DNA of 50,463 nucleotides, taken from the NCBI GenBank assembly GCA_945865375.1, contig CAMBEJ010000021.1:1-50463 (forward strand), in the 5' to 3' direction. A model generated the notes under the pieces. The model made no database searches. It was given only the letters and a program-made list of their open reading frames with translations, and was not told where the DNA came from. Shown here one piece after another: positions 27,404 through 35,435 of this stretch (the stretch's first letter is position 1; each line of letters begins with the position of its first letter). Source of the stretch: Akkermansia muciniphila (lineage in GTDB: Bacteria; Verrucomicrobiota; Verrucomicrobiia; Limisphaerales; F1-80-MAGS106). Both the position numbers and the translations under genes were made by a program.

Positions 27404-28810
27404 TCAGGCCGATGTTTCGCCGTATTCGCGTCCCTTCACCATTCCTGGCATAGGGATTGGATAACGACCTTTGGCATCGGCGACTAGCGGCGCTGGGGAA
27501 TCCATCGTCAGCTTGTCTGCTCCCGGTGCGTATTCGTGCTCGTGATTGAGCATTTCGTCGAACGTGACCTCCTGGCCGGTATGGGCGGCCATGCGGCCCA
27601 TGGACGTTGTCACACTCGCATGAACGCCTCGCGGCACTTCGTTATACGGTTCGTTGTTGCGGATAGCGTTGAGCAGGTCGTTCCATTCGTTCAGATAAGG
27701 ATCCTGCTCCTCCTTCTTGACCTCGGAAAGCCAGAGCCTTTTTGCGGATTCCGGTAGCTGGCCTTTGTAGGTGCTGGAGGGCAACCCGCAGTCGTTGGCC
27801 TTGGACACGATGGCGACGCCCTTGCTCCCATGAGCCCAGCTATTGTAGATGGGTTTGGTGCCCACGATACATCGGCCATCCATGTACATTTTGGCACCGT
27901 CGGCGAAGGTGTATTCCACCGAATAGGTGTCGAAATTCTGATCCACGTAGTCGATGCCTTCAGGGCTTTTTCGGTAATGACGGCCACCGAGGGCTTGTGC
28001 CGCAACGGGCCAAGCGTTCTTCATCCAACAAAGTTGGTCGATATGGTGGATATAAAAGTCGCTGTAACAGCCGCCGCTCGCCCAGATGAAGCTGTGGAAG
28101 CGTTGAATCTGATACATCAGTTCGCTGATGCCGGCGGGTTTCGGCAGCGACGCCATGGATCCCACGGGCCCGTGCATTCGGTAACCGCGTAAGAGCACGA
28201 GATCGCCGATTTCACCATCCTCTATCCGTTTATGGAGTTCCTGCAAAGCGCGGCTGTGACGGGACATCAATCCGACACCGACCTTCAGGTTTTTTGCGCT
28301 CGCTTCCTCGGAGAGCTTCAGCATTCGTCGGGATGTCGGGCCATCCGCAGTCAGCGGTTTTTCCATGAAAACGTGCAGCTTCTTTTCGATGGCATACGTG
28401 AAATGCACCCATCGGAATGCGAGGGGCGAGGTGAAGATCGCGATATCGCCCGGCTTGAGGCAGTCCATGGCCCGTTTGTAAGCGTCGAAGCCGATATATT
28501 TGGTGTCGTCAGTGACCTCGACGGAGGCTGCCACGTCGCCGCGCTTCAAAGCTTCGAAGCTGTTCCTGAGCTTGGAATCGAAGACATCGGCCATGGACTT
28601 GAGTTTGACGCCGCCTTTCCCGGCAGTGAGAGCGTTGACGGCTGCGCCGCCGCCACGGCCACCGCAGCCGATGAGGGCCACGTTGATTTGGTCGCTTCCC
28701 TGAGCGTGGACATGGGGGAGAGCGACACCCGCAAGGGCTGAGACGGCTGCGACAGAGCCGGTGGTTTTAAGGAATTCGCGACGAGTCGTCGTTTTTTGAA
28801 GTTCAGTCAT
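27404..28810 (-). CDS. Tat-exported Gfo/Idh/MocA family oxidoreductase
   Basis: A 468-aa NAD(P)-dependent dehydrogenase-like protein. A twin-arginine signal, TTRREFLKTTGSVAAVSALAG, covers about residues 7-35. The Rossmann fold begins with NVALIGCGGRGGGAA, and the family motif EKPLTADGPTSRRML includes the catalytic lysine region. The C-terminal Gfo/Idh domain includes GGCYSDFYIHHIDQLCW, where the histidine of the active site is expected. Exported members in this phylum are thought to act on sugars or inositols in the periplasm with tightly held cofactor. The substrate is unknown. It is a single gene with its own terminator. Confidence 0.92.
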   Translation of the reverse strand: MTELQKTTTRREFLKTTGSVAAVSALAGVALPHVHAQGSDQINVALIGCGGRGGGAAVNALTAGKGGVKLKSMADVFDSKLRNSFEALKRGDVAASVEVTDDTKYIGFDAYKRAMDCLKPGDIAIFTSPLAFRWVHFTYAIEKKLHVFMEKPLTADGPTSRRMLKLSEEASAKNLKVGVGLMSRHSRALQELHKRIEDGEIGDLVLLRGYRMHGPVGSMASLPKPAGISELMYQIQRFHSFIWASGGCYSDFYIHHIDQLCWMKNAWPVAAQALGGRHYRKSPEGIDYVDQNFDTYSVEYTFADGAKMYMDGRCIVGTKPIYNSWAHGSKGVAIVSKANDCGLPSSTYKGQLPESAKRLWLSEVKKEEQDPYLNEWNDLLNAIRNNEPYNEVPRGVHASVTTSMGRMAAHTGQEVTFDEMLNHEHEYAPGADKLTMDSPAPLVADAKGRYPIPMPGMVKGREYGETSA

Positions 28811-28915
28811 ATGAGCTGGATGAGATCATTAAACCCCCGCGCCGATGTGTCAAAAACATTCCTACTCAAAGGCGAGGATACTTTCAGGTTTGCGATGTCT
28901 GCCACCGCCGAGGTT

Positions 28916-29074
28916 CTGAACTCGGTAAAACCGGTTGAAATCGCAATCCTCGGGTGTTGCCGCTGAAACCGAGGGATGGATTACGATTACGATTACGATT
29001 ACGATTACGATTGGGAGCGGGGAATTGGAGTTGCTCGAGCATCTGGCTAAACAGGGTCGTTTTACTGAGTTCAG
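28916..29074. mobile_element. MITE-like element, family 1, copy A
   Basis: A 159-bp element with 16-base terminal inverted repeats (CTGAACTCGGTAAAAC at 28916-28931, inverse at 29059-29074, one mismatch). Inside are the shared segment TCGGGTGTTGCC, then five perfect TTACGA hexamers (28981-29010), then GGGAATTGGAG and GCTCGAG, which are common to all copies. It lacks the hairpin module of copies B and D. It accounts for half of the 28811-29116 gap, and nothing else is visible there. Confidence 0.75.
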
Positions 29075-29116
29075 AGGTGGGTCTGGAGCGCGATCGAGAG
29101 GAGACTCACTTTGGAA

Positions 29117-30523
29117 TCAGCCTTTGTAGCCAAGCAGCCGGCGTTCCTTGATGATGGCCGAGACCTGAGGCGGGACCGCATTTTCCCACGACGGATCGCC
29201 ACTCTTGATTTTCGCCAGGGTTTGCCGTGAAAAAATGGGCAAGTATTCGGGATTGTAGTCGCGCAGGCTCTGGATGAAAAGATTTTCGAGCAAGTAGGAG
29301 TAGAGATGGCGCAGGTTTGGGGCGACGCGCAAGTTTCCGGCCGTGATGATCGAGCCCGTGGCCGCGTCCTGAAGCGGGTAAACGTAGAGCTTGAGCTCGT
29401 TCTTAAAAAGACGCCCGAACGATTCCAAAATACCGCCTTCCAGATCGGTATAATATTTCTCGTCGAAAATTTCTCTCAAGCTCGGGACGCCGACCGCGAT
29501 GCCGATCATTTTCTTCGTATGGCGGAACAAGTAGGAAGCGAGGCGATGGTATTCGCCGTAGTTTGAGATTAGCACGGTCTTGCCGAGGGTGCCGAGAATG
29601 TCCACCCTCTCAAGAAAGTCGGGGTAATCGATCGAGCCATCGTCTGTGAGGTTTTTCAGCGTCATCTCCATCAGCACCACGACTTCCTGGCCTTGCACAC
29701 TCGGTTCCTGCACAAACTGGGCCTGGGCGCAGTTGAGCATATCGACCGTGACCTTGGTGGCAGGGCGGAAACTGCCGCGCTCGACGAGGATCGCCTTTTT
29801 GTAAAGGACCTCTGAGGCCTGCACGACTTCACCGTTGGCTGTGAACATGGCTGCGTTGGTCAGGCCATGCTGGACAAGATGGAGGCTGGCGAGGCGGTTG
29901 TCGACCGATAGAAATGCCGGGCCGGAAAATTTGATCATGTCCACTTCCGCGCGGTCGGAGGTGAGGTCGTCGACCAACGATTTGATCAAGCTGTCGGGGT
30001 TCTCGTGGTGGTTGAGAGCACCGTAGATGAGATTCACACCCATGATGCCGAGGGCCTCTTGTTGCTGAACATTCTCTCTGTCGAGCATGCGGACATGGAT
30101 GATGATCTGTGAAGGCTCATCGCCGGGGTGTGGCTGGAAACGGATGCCCATCCAGCCGTGGCAATCGTCGCGATGCACGTAGCTCCTCGCGGTGACGGTG
30201 TCGGCGAAAACAAAAAATTTCGTTTCACGGCCGCGCTTTTCATTGAGCCGTTCGAGCAGCAATAAAAACTCGTGATCAAGCATCGTCTGGAGGCGGCGGC
30301 GTCCGACGTAACGTTCACACTGGCCGTAAATGGCGTCGCTGATGACCATGTCGTAGGCCGAGATGGTTTTGGCGATGGTGCCTGATGCGCCGCCGACCCT
30401 GAAAAACCAGCGCGCGACCTCCTGGCCTGCTCCGATCTCAGCGAACGTTCCGTACACCGCTTGATCGAGATTGATTTGTAGGGCCTTCTGGTGAGTGCCG
30501 ATGCTTTCAGACTTGGATATCAT
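29117..30523 (-). CDS. Conserved cytoplasmic protein of unknown function (about 470 aa)
   Basis: A 468-aa soluble protein without signal peptide or membrane helix. I recognise its N-terminal signature (ALQINLDQAVYGTFAEIGAG followed by QEVARWFF) from a family conserved in Bacteroidetes and Verrucomicrobia. I recall that databases give this family inconsistent names, such as nicotinate-nucleotide adenylyltransferase or TonB-dependent receptor. Neither name is supported here: there is no nucleotidyl-transferase HxGH motif and no export signal. Other conserved-looking stretches are CHGWMGIRFQ, RMLDRENVQQQEALGIMGVNL and ISNYGEYHRLASYLFRHTKK. The start was set at ATG 30523, because the longer frame begins with a TTG and an atypical N-terminus. 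Confidence 0.8.
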   Translation of the reverse strand: MISKSESIGTHQKALQINLDQAVYGTFAEIGAGQEVARWFFRVGGASGTIAKTISAYDMVISDAIYGQCERYVGRRRLQTMLDHEFLLLLERLNEKRGRETKFFVFADTVTARSYVHRDDCHGWMGIRFQPHPGDEPSQIIIHVRMLDRENVQQQEALGIMGVNLIYGALNHHENPDSLIKSLVDDLTSDRAEVDMIKFSGPAFLSVDNRLASLHLVQHGLTNAAMFTANGEVVQASEVLYKKAILVERGSFRPATKVTVDMLNCAQAQFVQEPSVQGQEVVVLMEMTLKNLTDDGSIDYPDFLERVDILGTLGKTVLISNYGEYHRLASYLFRHTKKMIGIAVGVPSLREIFDEKYYTDLEGGILESFGRLFKNELKLYVYPLQDAATGSIITAGNLRVAPNLRHLYSYLLENLFIQSLRDYNPEYLPIFSRQTLAKIKSGDPSWENAVPPQVSAIIKERRLLGYKG

Positions 30524-30701
30524 GGGGAGGAGCCTTGTAAGGCAAGTGTCGCACTGCAGCGAGCTCAAAAAATGGCCTCTGCAGCGTTGGGTCGCTCATC
30601 CCACTCCTCAAGGTCTTTGAATCAACCGGCACAGGCGTCAGGCTAAATGTCCCGCTGAGCCGAGCAAGCCTCACCTTGAGTTGCGCCCGTCATGTGTCAC
30701 A

Positions 30702-30840
30702 CAGGGCTGATTCAAGAACCCTTCGGGGCGGGGACAGCTCGTCCGCGGTTCGAATGCCGAGCGAAGAGGACTTGGGGACGAGCCGTCCCCACCCCTGGCA
30801 TAATTTGCCTGCGCGTCCGCTGGTTTCTTGAATCAGCCCT
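30702..30840. mobile_element. MITE-like element, family 2, copy 2
   Basis: A 139-bp element with inverted ends CAGGGCTGATTCAAGAA (30702-30718) and TTCTTGAATCAGCCCT (30825-30840). These are the same termini as at 19296-19436, but the interior differs: here GGGGCGGGGACAGCTCGTCC opposes an imperfect inverse ending near 30795. The flanks ATGTGTCACA and ATGTTCCACA are an imperfect 10-base direct repeat (8 of 10). It occupies the middle of the 30524-30931 gap before the TolC-like gene. Confidence 0.75.
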
Positions 30841-30862
30841 ATGTTCCACATTGCAAACGGTT

Positions 30863-30892
30863 TTTACACTGGTTGAATTCAGACAATACTGT
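30863..30892 (+). promoter_or_regulatory. Weak sigma70-like promoter for the efflux operon
   Basis: TTTACA (30863-30868) and TACTGT (30887-30892) with an 18-base spacer lie about 40 bases before the TolC-like ATG and just after the family 2 element. They only resemble the consensus loosely. Confidence 0.25.
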
Positions 30893-30931
30893 AACCTTGC
30901 GGGATGCGGAGCGGTCACAATCCGTGGGCTC

Positions 30932-32686
30932 ATGATGATGGAACTCCTTTTAAGTCACTTTTCGAAAGCGAAGGTAGGGTGGTCGCTGCGTAGCCAATCG
31001 GGCTTCTTAGCCGCCATGCTGTTAGGGGTCTCGGGATGCGGCACGGCTCATCACCGCAAGTCAGCGGATAACGAAACTTACCGCATCATCCGAGGAGTCG
31101 AGAAACAGATCTTTGGGCGCACGAACACATTCAGCATCGACACTCCGTACTCGGGGCGGGATCCGGATTCGATTCGGCCCCTGGAGATCATCGAAGGACG
31201 TCTCGCCAACGGTCAGCAGTCACTTTCACTCGACCAGGCGTTGGACTTGGCGGTTCGAACGAGCCGGGAGTATCAGACGGAGAAAGAACGTTTATACCTG
31301 ACCACCTTGACGCTCTCTGGAGAGCGATACGCGTTTGGTCCGCAGTTTTTTGCCCGATCCGGCCCTCAGTTCACCCGTTCATCAAATGGTGACCGATCCG
31401 GTTCGGTGGATTCCAAGATCGGCGTTGATCAGGCGCTCAAGACAGGGGGCAGTCTCAGCGTGTCTATTGTCAACGATCTGTTGCGATATTACACAGGCAA
31501 CCCTCGAAGCAGTGCGATTAACACGGTCTCCGTGAATCTCTTGCAGCCCTTGCTGCGTGGATTTGGCAAGCACAACGCGGGGGTTGAACAATTGACGCAG
31601 GCGGAGCGGAATGTGATCTACGCTGTGCGGAATTACAGCCATTTTCAAAACAAGTTCGCCATCCAGATTGTGAATCAATACTTCAGCCTGCTGGCTCAAA
31701 AGAATAACATCCGCAACACCTACTCGAACTACCTCAGCCAGGTCACCTCGACCCAGCGGTTGCAGGCGCGAGCCAAGGATCGGGCCAACCGCAGCGATGT
31801 GGATCAGGCTCGTCAGTCGGAGCTGAACGTTAAAAACAGCTATGTGAATTCGGTCTCCAGCTACCTCAACAGTCTCGATCAGTTTAAGATCACGATGGGC
31901 TTGCCATTGAACACGAAGATTCAACTGGATGACCAGGAGCTCGAGCGCTTGAAGTCCCTCGGCCTTATCCCGGTGAGCCTGGATCGCGATCAATCCTTCC
32001 GCCTCGCGGTTCAACGACAGTTTCCGATTCTGAATGAGATCGATCGTTTTGAGGATTCAAAGCGCAAGATCAAGGTGACCGCGAGTCAATTGCGGACCGG
32101 CCTGAACTTCCTCGCCAACGCGAGCCTGAGCTCCGAAGCGCCGACCGACTACACTCGCTTCGACATCGACAAAGTCCGCTATGGTGCCGGCCTGGAACTG
32201 GATCTGCCGATCGACCGTTTGCGGCAGCGAAACAATTACCGTGCGACCCTCATTTCGTTTGAATCAGAACTGCGGAGCCTCGGACTCTCTCTGGACAAGC
32301 TGAAAGACGACATCGACAGCTCGCTGCGAAACCTTGAGCAACGGCGGCAGAACTATTTGATCCAACAAAACGCACTGGAAGTCGCGGACAGCCGGGTGCA
32401 GATGTTCATCATCCGCCAGCAAGCTGGCGAACTGAACGTTCGCGACCTCGTGGAATCGCAGAATGCGCAGATTGCGGCACAGAACGCTGTGACCGCCGCC
32501 CTGGTTTCCTATTTGCAGATCCGGCTGGATCTGCTTCTGACCTTGGGCGTCATCGAGACGGCCTCGGACAAATTTTGGTTTAAAGAGCAATTGGCTGATT
32601 TTGCAAAGCCCCCTCCGGAAGCTGTCGCGCCTTCGGCCGCACGCGGCGATGAGCTGCTCACCCCTGAGCAGATTTTCAATAATTGA
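30932..32686 (+). CDS. TolC-family outer membrane efflux lipoprotein
   Basis: A 584-aa outer membrane channel component. The N-terminus has a lipoprotein-type signal ending LLGVSGCG, so the mature protein is probably lipid-anchored. The body consists of two TolC/OEP repeats rich in long helices (LSLDQALDLAVRTSREYQTE, NAGVEQLTQAERNVIYAVRN, ESELRSLGLSLDKLKDDIDS). The open frame runs further upstream through the family 2 repeat, which is not expected to be coding. ATG 30932 (with further ATGs at 30935 and 30938) directly precedes the signal. It is the first gene of a tolC-macA-ATPase-permease operon and should provide the exit duct. Confidence 0.9.
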   Translation: MMMELLLSHFSKAKVGWSLRSQSGFLAAMLLGVSGCGTAHHRKSADNETYRIIRGVEKQIFGRTNTFSIDTPYSGRDPDSIRPLEIIEGRLANGQQSLSLDQALDLAVRTSREYQTEKERLYLTTLTLSGERYAFGPQFFARSGPQFTRSSNGDRSGSVDSKIGVDQALKTGGSLSVSIVNDLLRYYTGNPRSSAINTVSVNLLQPLLRGFGKHNAGVEQLTQAERNVIYAVRNYSHFQNKFAIQIVNQYFSLLAQKNNIRNTYSNYLSQVTSTQRLQARAKDRANRSDVDQARQSELNVKNSYVNSVSSYLNSLDQFKITMGLPLNTKIQLDDQELERLKSLGLIPVSLDRDQSFRLAVQRQFPILNEIDRFEDSKRKIKVTASQLRTGLNFLANASLSSEAPTDYTRFDIDKVRYGAGLELDLPIDRLRQRNNYRATLISFESELRSLGLSLDKLKDDIDSSLRNLEQRRQNYLIQQNALEVADSRVQMFIIRQQAGELNVRDLVESQNAQIAAQNAVTAALVSYLQIRLDLLLTLGVIETASDKFWFKEQLADFAKPPPEAVAPSAARGDELLTPEQIFNN

Positions 32687-32705
32687 TCGAACCCAGGAAT
32701 CCCTC

Positions 32706-34553
32706 ATGTTAAGATTCATCCGCGTTGCCAAAAGCAGGCCTTTGATTTCCGCCGGGGCAACGGTTCTTCTTGCCCTAGTTGTCTGGAGACTCTTTTCCGA
32801 TTCCACCTCTGAAATGGTCCAGACGACCTATTTCGATGTGAAGAAGGGCGACTTTTTGATCTCGATCATCGCTGGAGGCAGCATTGAGGCCGTGAACGAG
32901 ATCAGCATCCGGAATGAAGTCGAGGGGAGCGCGCGGATCATTTACATTGTTCCTGAAGGCACCTACGTGAAAAAAGGGGCTATGATCGTTGAGTTGGATT
33001 CCGCGATGGCGCTGGACCAGGTGAATCAACAGCAAATCAGCTTTGAGAAAGCCCAGTTTTCGATGATTCAGGCCAACGAAACTCTGGAGATCCAGAAAAG
33101 CCTGACGGACAGCGACGTGCGGGCGTCGGAGCTGAAGCTCGAATTTGCGAAGATCGACCTGGACAAATACCTCAAGGGGGATTCGTTTCAAACGCGTCGA
33201 GATGCTCAGATCGCCGCGGAAAAACTGCGGGAAAACCTGGCCATCGCCAGGGAAAAACTTTATTGGTCGCAGGAGCTTTTCAAGAAGGATTTCGAAAACA
33301 AAACTGTCGTTGATAATGACAGGCTCTCTGTCAACAACCTGCAACTCAGCCTCGAGGCGGCGACCAACAAGATCTGGGTGATCCAGACCTATGAACACCC
33401 AAAAATGCTCCGCAAAGTCCAATCCGATCTGGAGGAGGCGAAGAACGATTTGGAACGAGTCAAGCACCAGGTGGAGGCCAAACTGGCTCAGTACCGCGCG
33501 GACGTGGAGACTCAAAAAAACACCTTGGCACTCCAGCAACGCAAACTCGACCGTGATAAAAAGAACCTCGCTGCGACAAAGATCCTCGCTCCCGCCGATG
33601 GTCTGGCAGTTTTTCCCGTAAGCAACAATCGGTTTAGCAGCGAGTCGCTGATTGAGGAGGGAGCCACCGTCCGTAACCGGCAGGAGATGCTCAAGCTGCC
33701 GGACGTCTCAAGGATGAAGCTGACGGTCAAGGTTCACGAGTCGCAGGTCAGCAAAGTGAGGCCCGGTTTGGCGGCTTTTGTCGTTCTGGATCCCATGCCC
33801 GAAAAACGGTTTAAGGGCTTCGTCTCCAAAGTCGGGCTTCTCCCCGACACCTCGAGCCGCTTTGGCAATCCTGATCTGAAGGTGTACATCACTGAGATTC
33901 TGATTTCCGACGAAATTATCGACATCAAACCGGGTGTCTCGGCCCATGCCGAAGTGATCATCACGAACCTCGTCAATGTGATCACTGTGCCGATCCAGTC
34001 GGTGACCACTTTGAAAGGGAAGCCGGTTGTTTACACCTCCGCATCGGCCTCCCGGGCCGTCCCTGTGGAGGTCGGACTTTTCAACACCAAGTTCATCCAG
34101 ATTGTGTCCGGCCTAAAAGAAGGGGATCGTGTGATGCTGTCCCCTCCTTTGGACTCGAAGCCGGCTGACATGGATGGGTCCATCATGGAGGAGGGTGAGA
34201 AACCGCCGACTAATGACCTCAGCATGGTGCCGCCGCCGGCGAATCCAGCGGGTTCGAGAAAACCCGGAGCCAGTTTGAGTCCCAATCAAAAGACCGGCCC
34301 CTCCGAAAACCGTGGAAATAGCGAGCGTGATGAGAGCGGTCGGGGAGCCCCACAACAGGAAGGGGCGAAACGCTCGGGTGCCGGAGGTGGTTTCAATCGG
34401 GACGAAATGATGAAACAGGTGAAAATTTACGACAAAAATGGGGATGGCAAATTGGATGAAGAGGAGAGGGCGACCATGCGCGCAGCGATGCCGAGCGGCG
34501 GTGAGGGCTCGGGTCGGCAAGGGGAAAAACCTCAGCAAAAACCGGTGGAATGA
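32706..34553 (+). CDS. HlyD/MacA-like efflux periplasmic adaptor with C-terminal EF-hand
   Basis: A 615-aa membrane-fusion protein. One N-terminal helix (LISAGATVLLALVVWRLF) anchors it. A biotinyl-lipoyl-like half motif, a long coiled coil (about residues 100-300) and the beta-barrel region (LKLPDVSRMKLTVKVHESQ) follow. After the adaptor domain comes a disordered Pro/Ser/Gly-rich tail and a single EF-hand loop DKNGDGKLDEEE starting at residue 576, an uncommon addition. The last codons and stop lie in a sequence nearly identical to the end of the family 1 repeat (34530-34553). ATG 32706 is 20 bases after the TolC stop with a CAGGA ribosome site. Confidence 0.9.
   Translation: MLRFIRVAKSRPLISAGATVLLALVVWRLFSDSTSEMVQTTYFDVKKGDFLISIIAGGSIEAVNEISIRNEVEGSARIIYIVPEGTYVKKGAMIVELDSAMALDQVNQQQISFEKAQFSMIQANETLEIQKSLTDSDVRASELKLEFAKIDLDKYLKGDSFQTRRDAQIAAEKLRENLAIAREKLYWSQELFKKDFENKTVVDNDRLSVNNLQLSLEAATNKIWVIQTYEHPKMLRKVQSDLEEAKNDLERVKHQVEAKLAQYRADVETQKNTLALQQRKLDRDKKNLAATKILAPADGLAVFPVSNNRFSSESLIEEGATVRNRQEMLKLPDVSRMKLTVKVHESQVSKVRPGLAAFVVLDPMPEKRFKGFVSKVGLLPDTSSRFGNPDLKVYITEILISDEIIDIKPGVSAHAEVIITNLVNVITVPIQSVTTLKGKPVVYTSASASRAVPVEVGLFNTKFIQIVSGLKEGDRVMLSPPLDSKPADMDGSIMEEGEKPPTNDLSMVPPPANPAGSRKPGASLSPNQKTGPSENRGNSERDESGRGAPQQEGAKRSGAGGGFNRDEMMKQVKIYDKNGDGKLDEEERATMRAAMPSGGEGSGRQGEKPQQKPVE
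34530..34553. repeat. Family 1 repeat end inside the adaptor 3' end
   Basis: The bases from 34530 read CCTCAGCAAAAACCGG followed by TGGAATGA. This matches the left end of the family 1 elements and the solo end at 25819. Here it encodes the last residues of the adaptor (QQKPVE) and its stop codon. Confidence 0.55.
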
Positions 34554-34588
34554 CCCCCATTCTCGATGAAACTCGCACCTGATTCAGA

Positions 34589-35353
34589 ATGGCTAATAAT
34601 TGGAATAAATCAATGCCCGCGACGAGGCAGCCTGTGATCCGACCGGAGGCCATCATCCGGATCGAGGGCATTGATAAAACCTATGTCTTGAGCGCGGAAA
34701 ACATTGTTCATGCTCTGCGTGGAGTTCACCTGAACATCGACCAGGGATCTTATGTGGCGATCATGGGGCCTTCGGGCTCCGGCAAATCGACGATGCTGAA
34801 CATCCTTGGTTGCCTGGATCGGCCCACTGCTGGCAGCTACTGGCTGGGCGGCGAGAATGTGGCGACCATGCCGGACGACGAGTTATCCGAGGCGCGGGGT
34901 AAGAAGATAGGGTTTATTTTCCAGTCCTACAACCTGATCGCCCAGCTCACCGTGATCGAGAACATCCAGGTCCCACTATTCTATCAAGGTGTGGATCTGG
35001 CGACGTCCCATGGTCGCTGCGTTGAGTTGGCGAAATTGGTGGGCCTGGGAGATCGGCTGGATCATCGGCCCGCGCAACTCTCAGGCGGCCAGCAGCAGCG
35101 CGTGGCGATCGCGCGGTCCCTAGTCAATGACCCGATCATGATTCTGGCCGATGAGCCGACGGGAAACCTCGATTCACGGACCGGCACCGAGGTGCTCGAG
35201 ATGATCGGCCAGCTCAATGCCAATGGAAAAACCATCGTGCTCGTCACCCACGATGACAAAGTGGCGGCTCGCGCGCACCGGGTCATTCACATGAGGGATG
35301 GATTGATCGATCGTGAAGTCGTCAATCGACCCTGGCCTTTGGTTGGGAAGTGA
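34589..35353 (+). CDS. MacB/LolD-type ABC transporter ATPase
   Basis: A 254-aa ATPase. Walker A is GPSGSGKST, the Q-loop is FIFQSYNLIAQLTV, the signature is LSGGQQQRVAIARSL, Walker B is MILADEPTGNLDS and the switch is LVTHD. The ADEPTGNLD form is typical of the MacB/LolD class, which drives mechanotransmission through a separate or fused permease. Here ATPase and permease are separate genes. The first ATG (34589) adds eight residues before MPATRQPV at 34613, so either may be used. It is flanked by the adaptor and the permease. Confidence 0.93.
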   Translation: MANNWNKSMPATRQPVIRPEAIIRIEGIDKTYVLSAENIVHALRGVHLNIDQGSYVAIMGPSGSGKSTMLNILGCLDRPTAGSYWLGGENVATMPDDELSEARGKKIGFIFQSYNLIAQLTVIENIQVPLFYQGVDLATSHGRCVELAKLVGLGDRLDHRPAQLSGGQQQRVAIARSLVNDPIMILADEPTGNLDSRTGTEVLEMIGQLNANGKTIVLVTHDDKVAARAHRVIHMRDGLIDREVVNRPWPLVGK

Positions 35354-35435
35354 GCCTGCCACGGACGATTCCAGTTTTTTTGATTAAGAGGGATGGGGTG
35401 AGGGAAAGTGAATCTCAAATTGATCGCACAGTGGA

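Noticed and set aside
28981..29010. TTACGA array as a CRISPR or telomere-like repeat
   Set aside because: The unit is six bases with no spacers, there are no cas genes, and it lies within a larger inverted-repeat element.
30692..30931. N-terminal extension of the TolC-like protein
   Set aside because: It would translate the family 2 mobile element, and a good lipoprotein signal begins at 30932.
32601..32705. N-terminal extension of the efflux adaptor into the TolC gene
   Set aside because: Overlaps the TolC 3' end in another frame. ATG 32706 has a ribosome site and a normal anchor.
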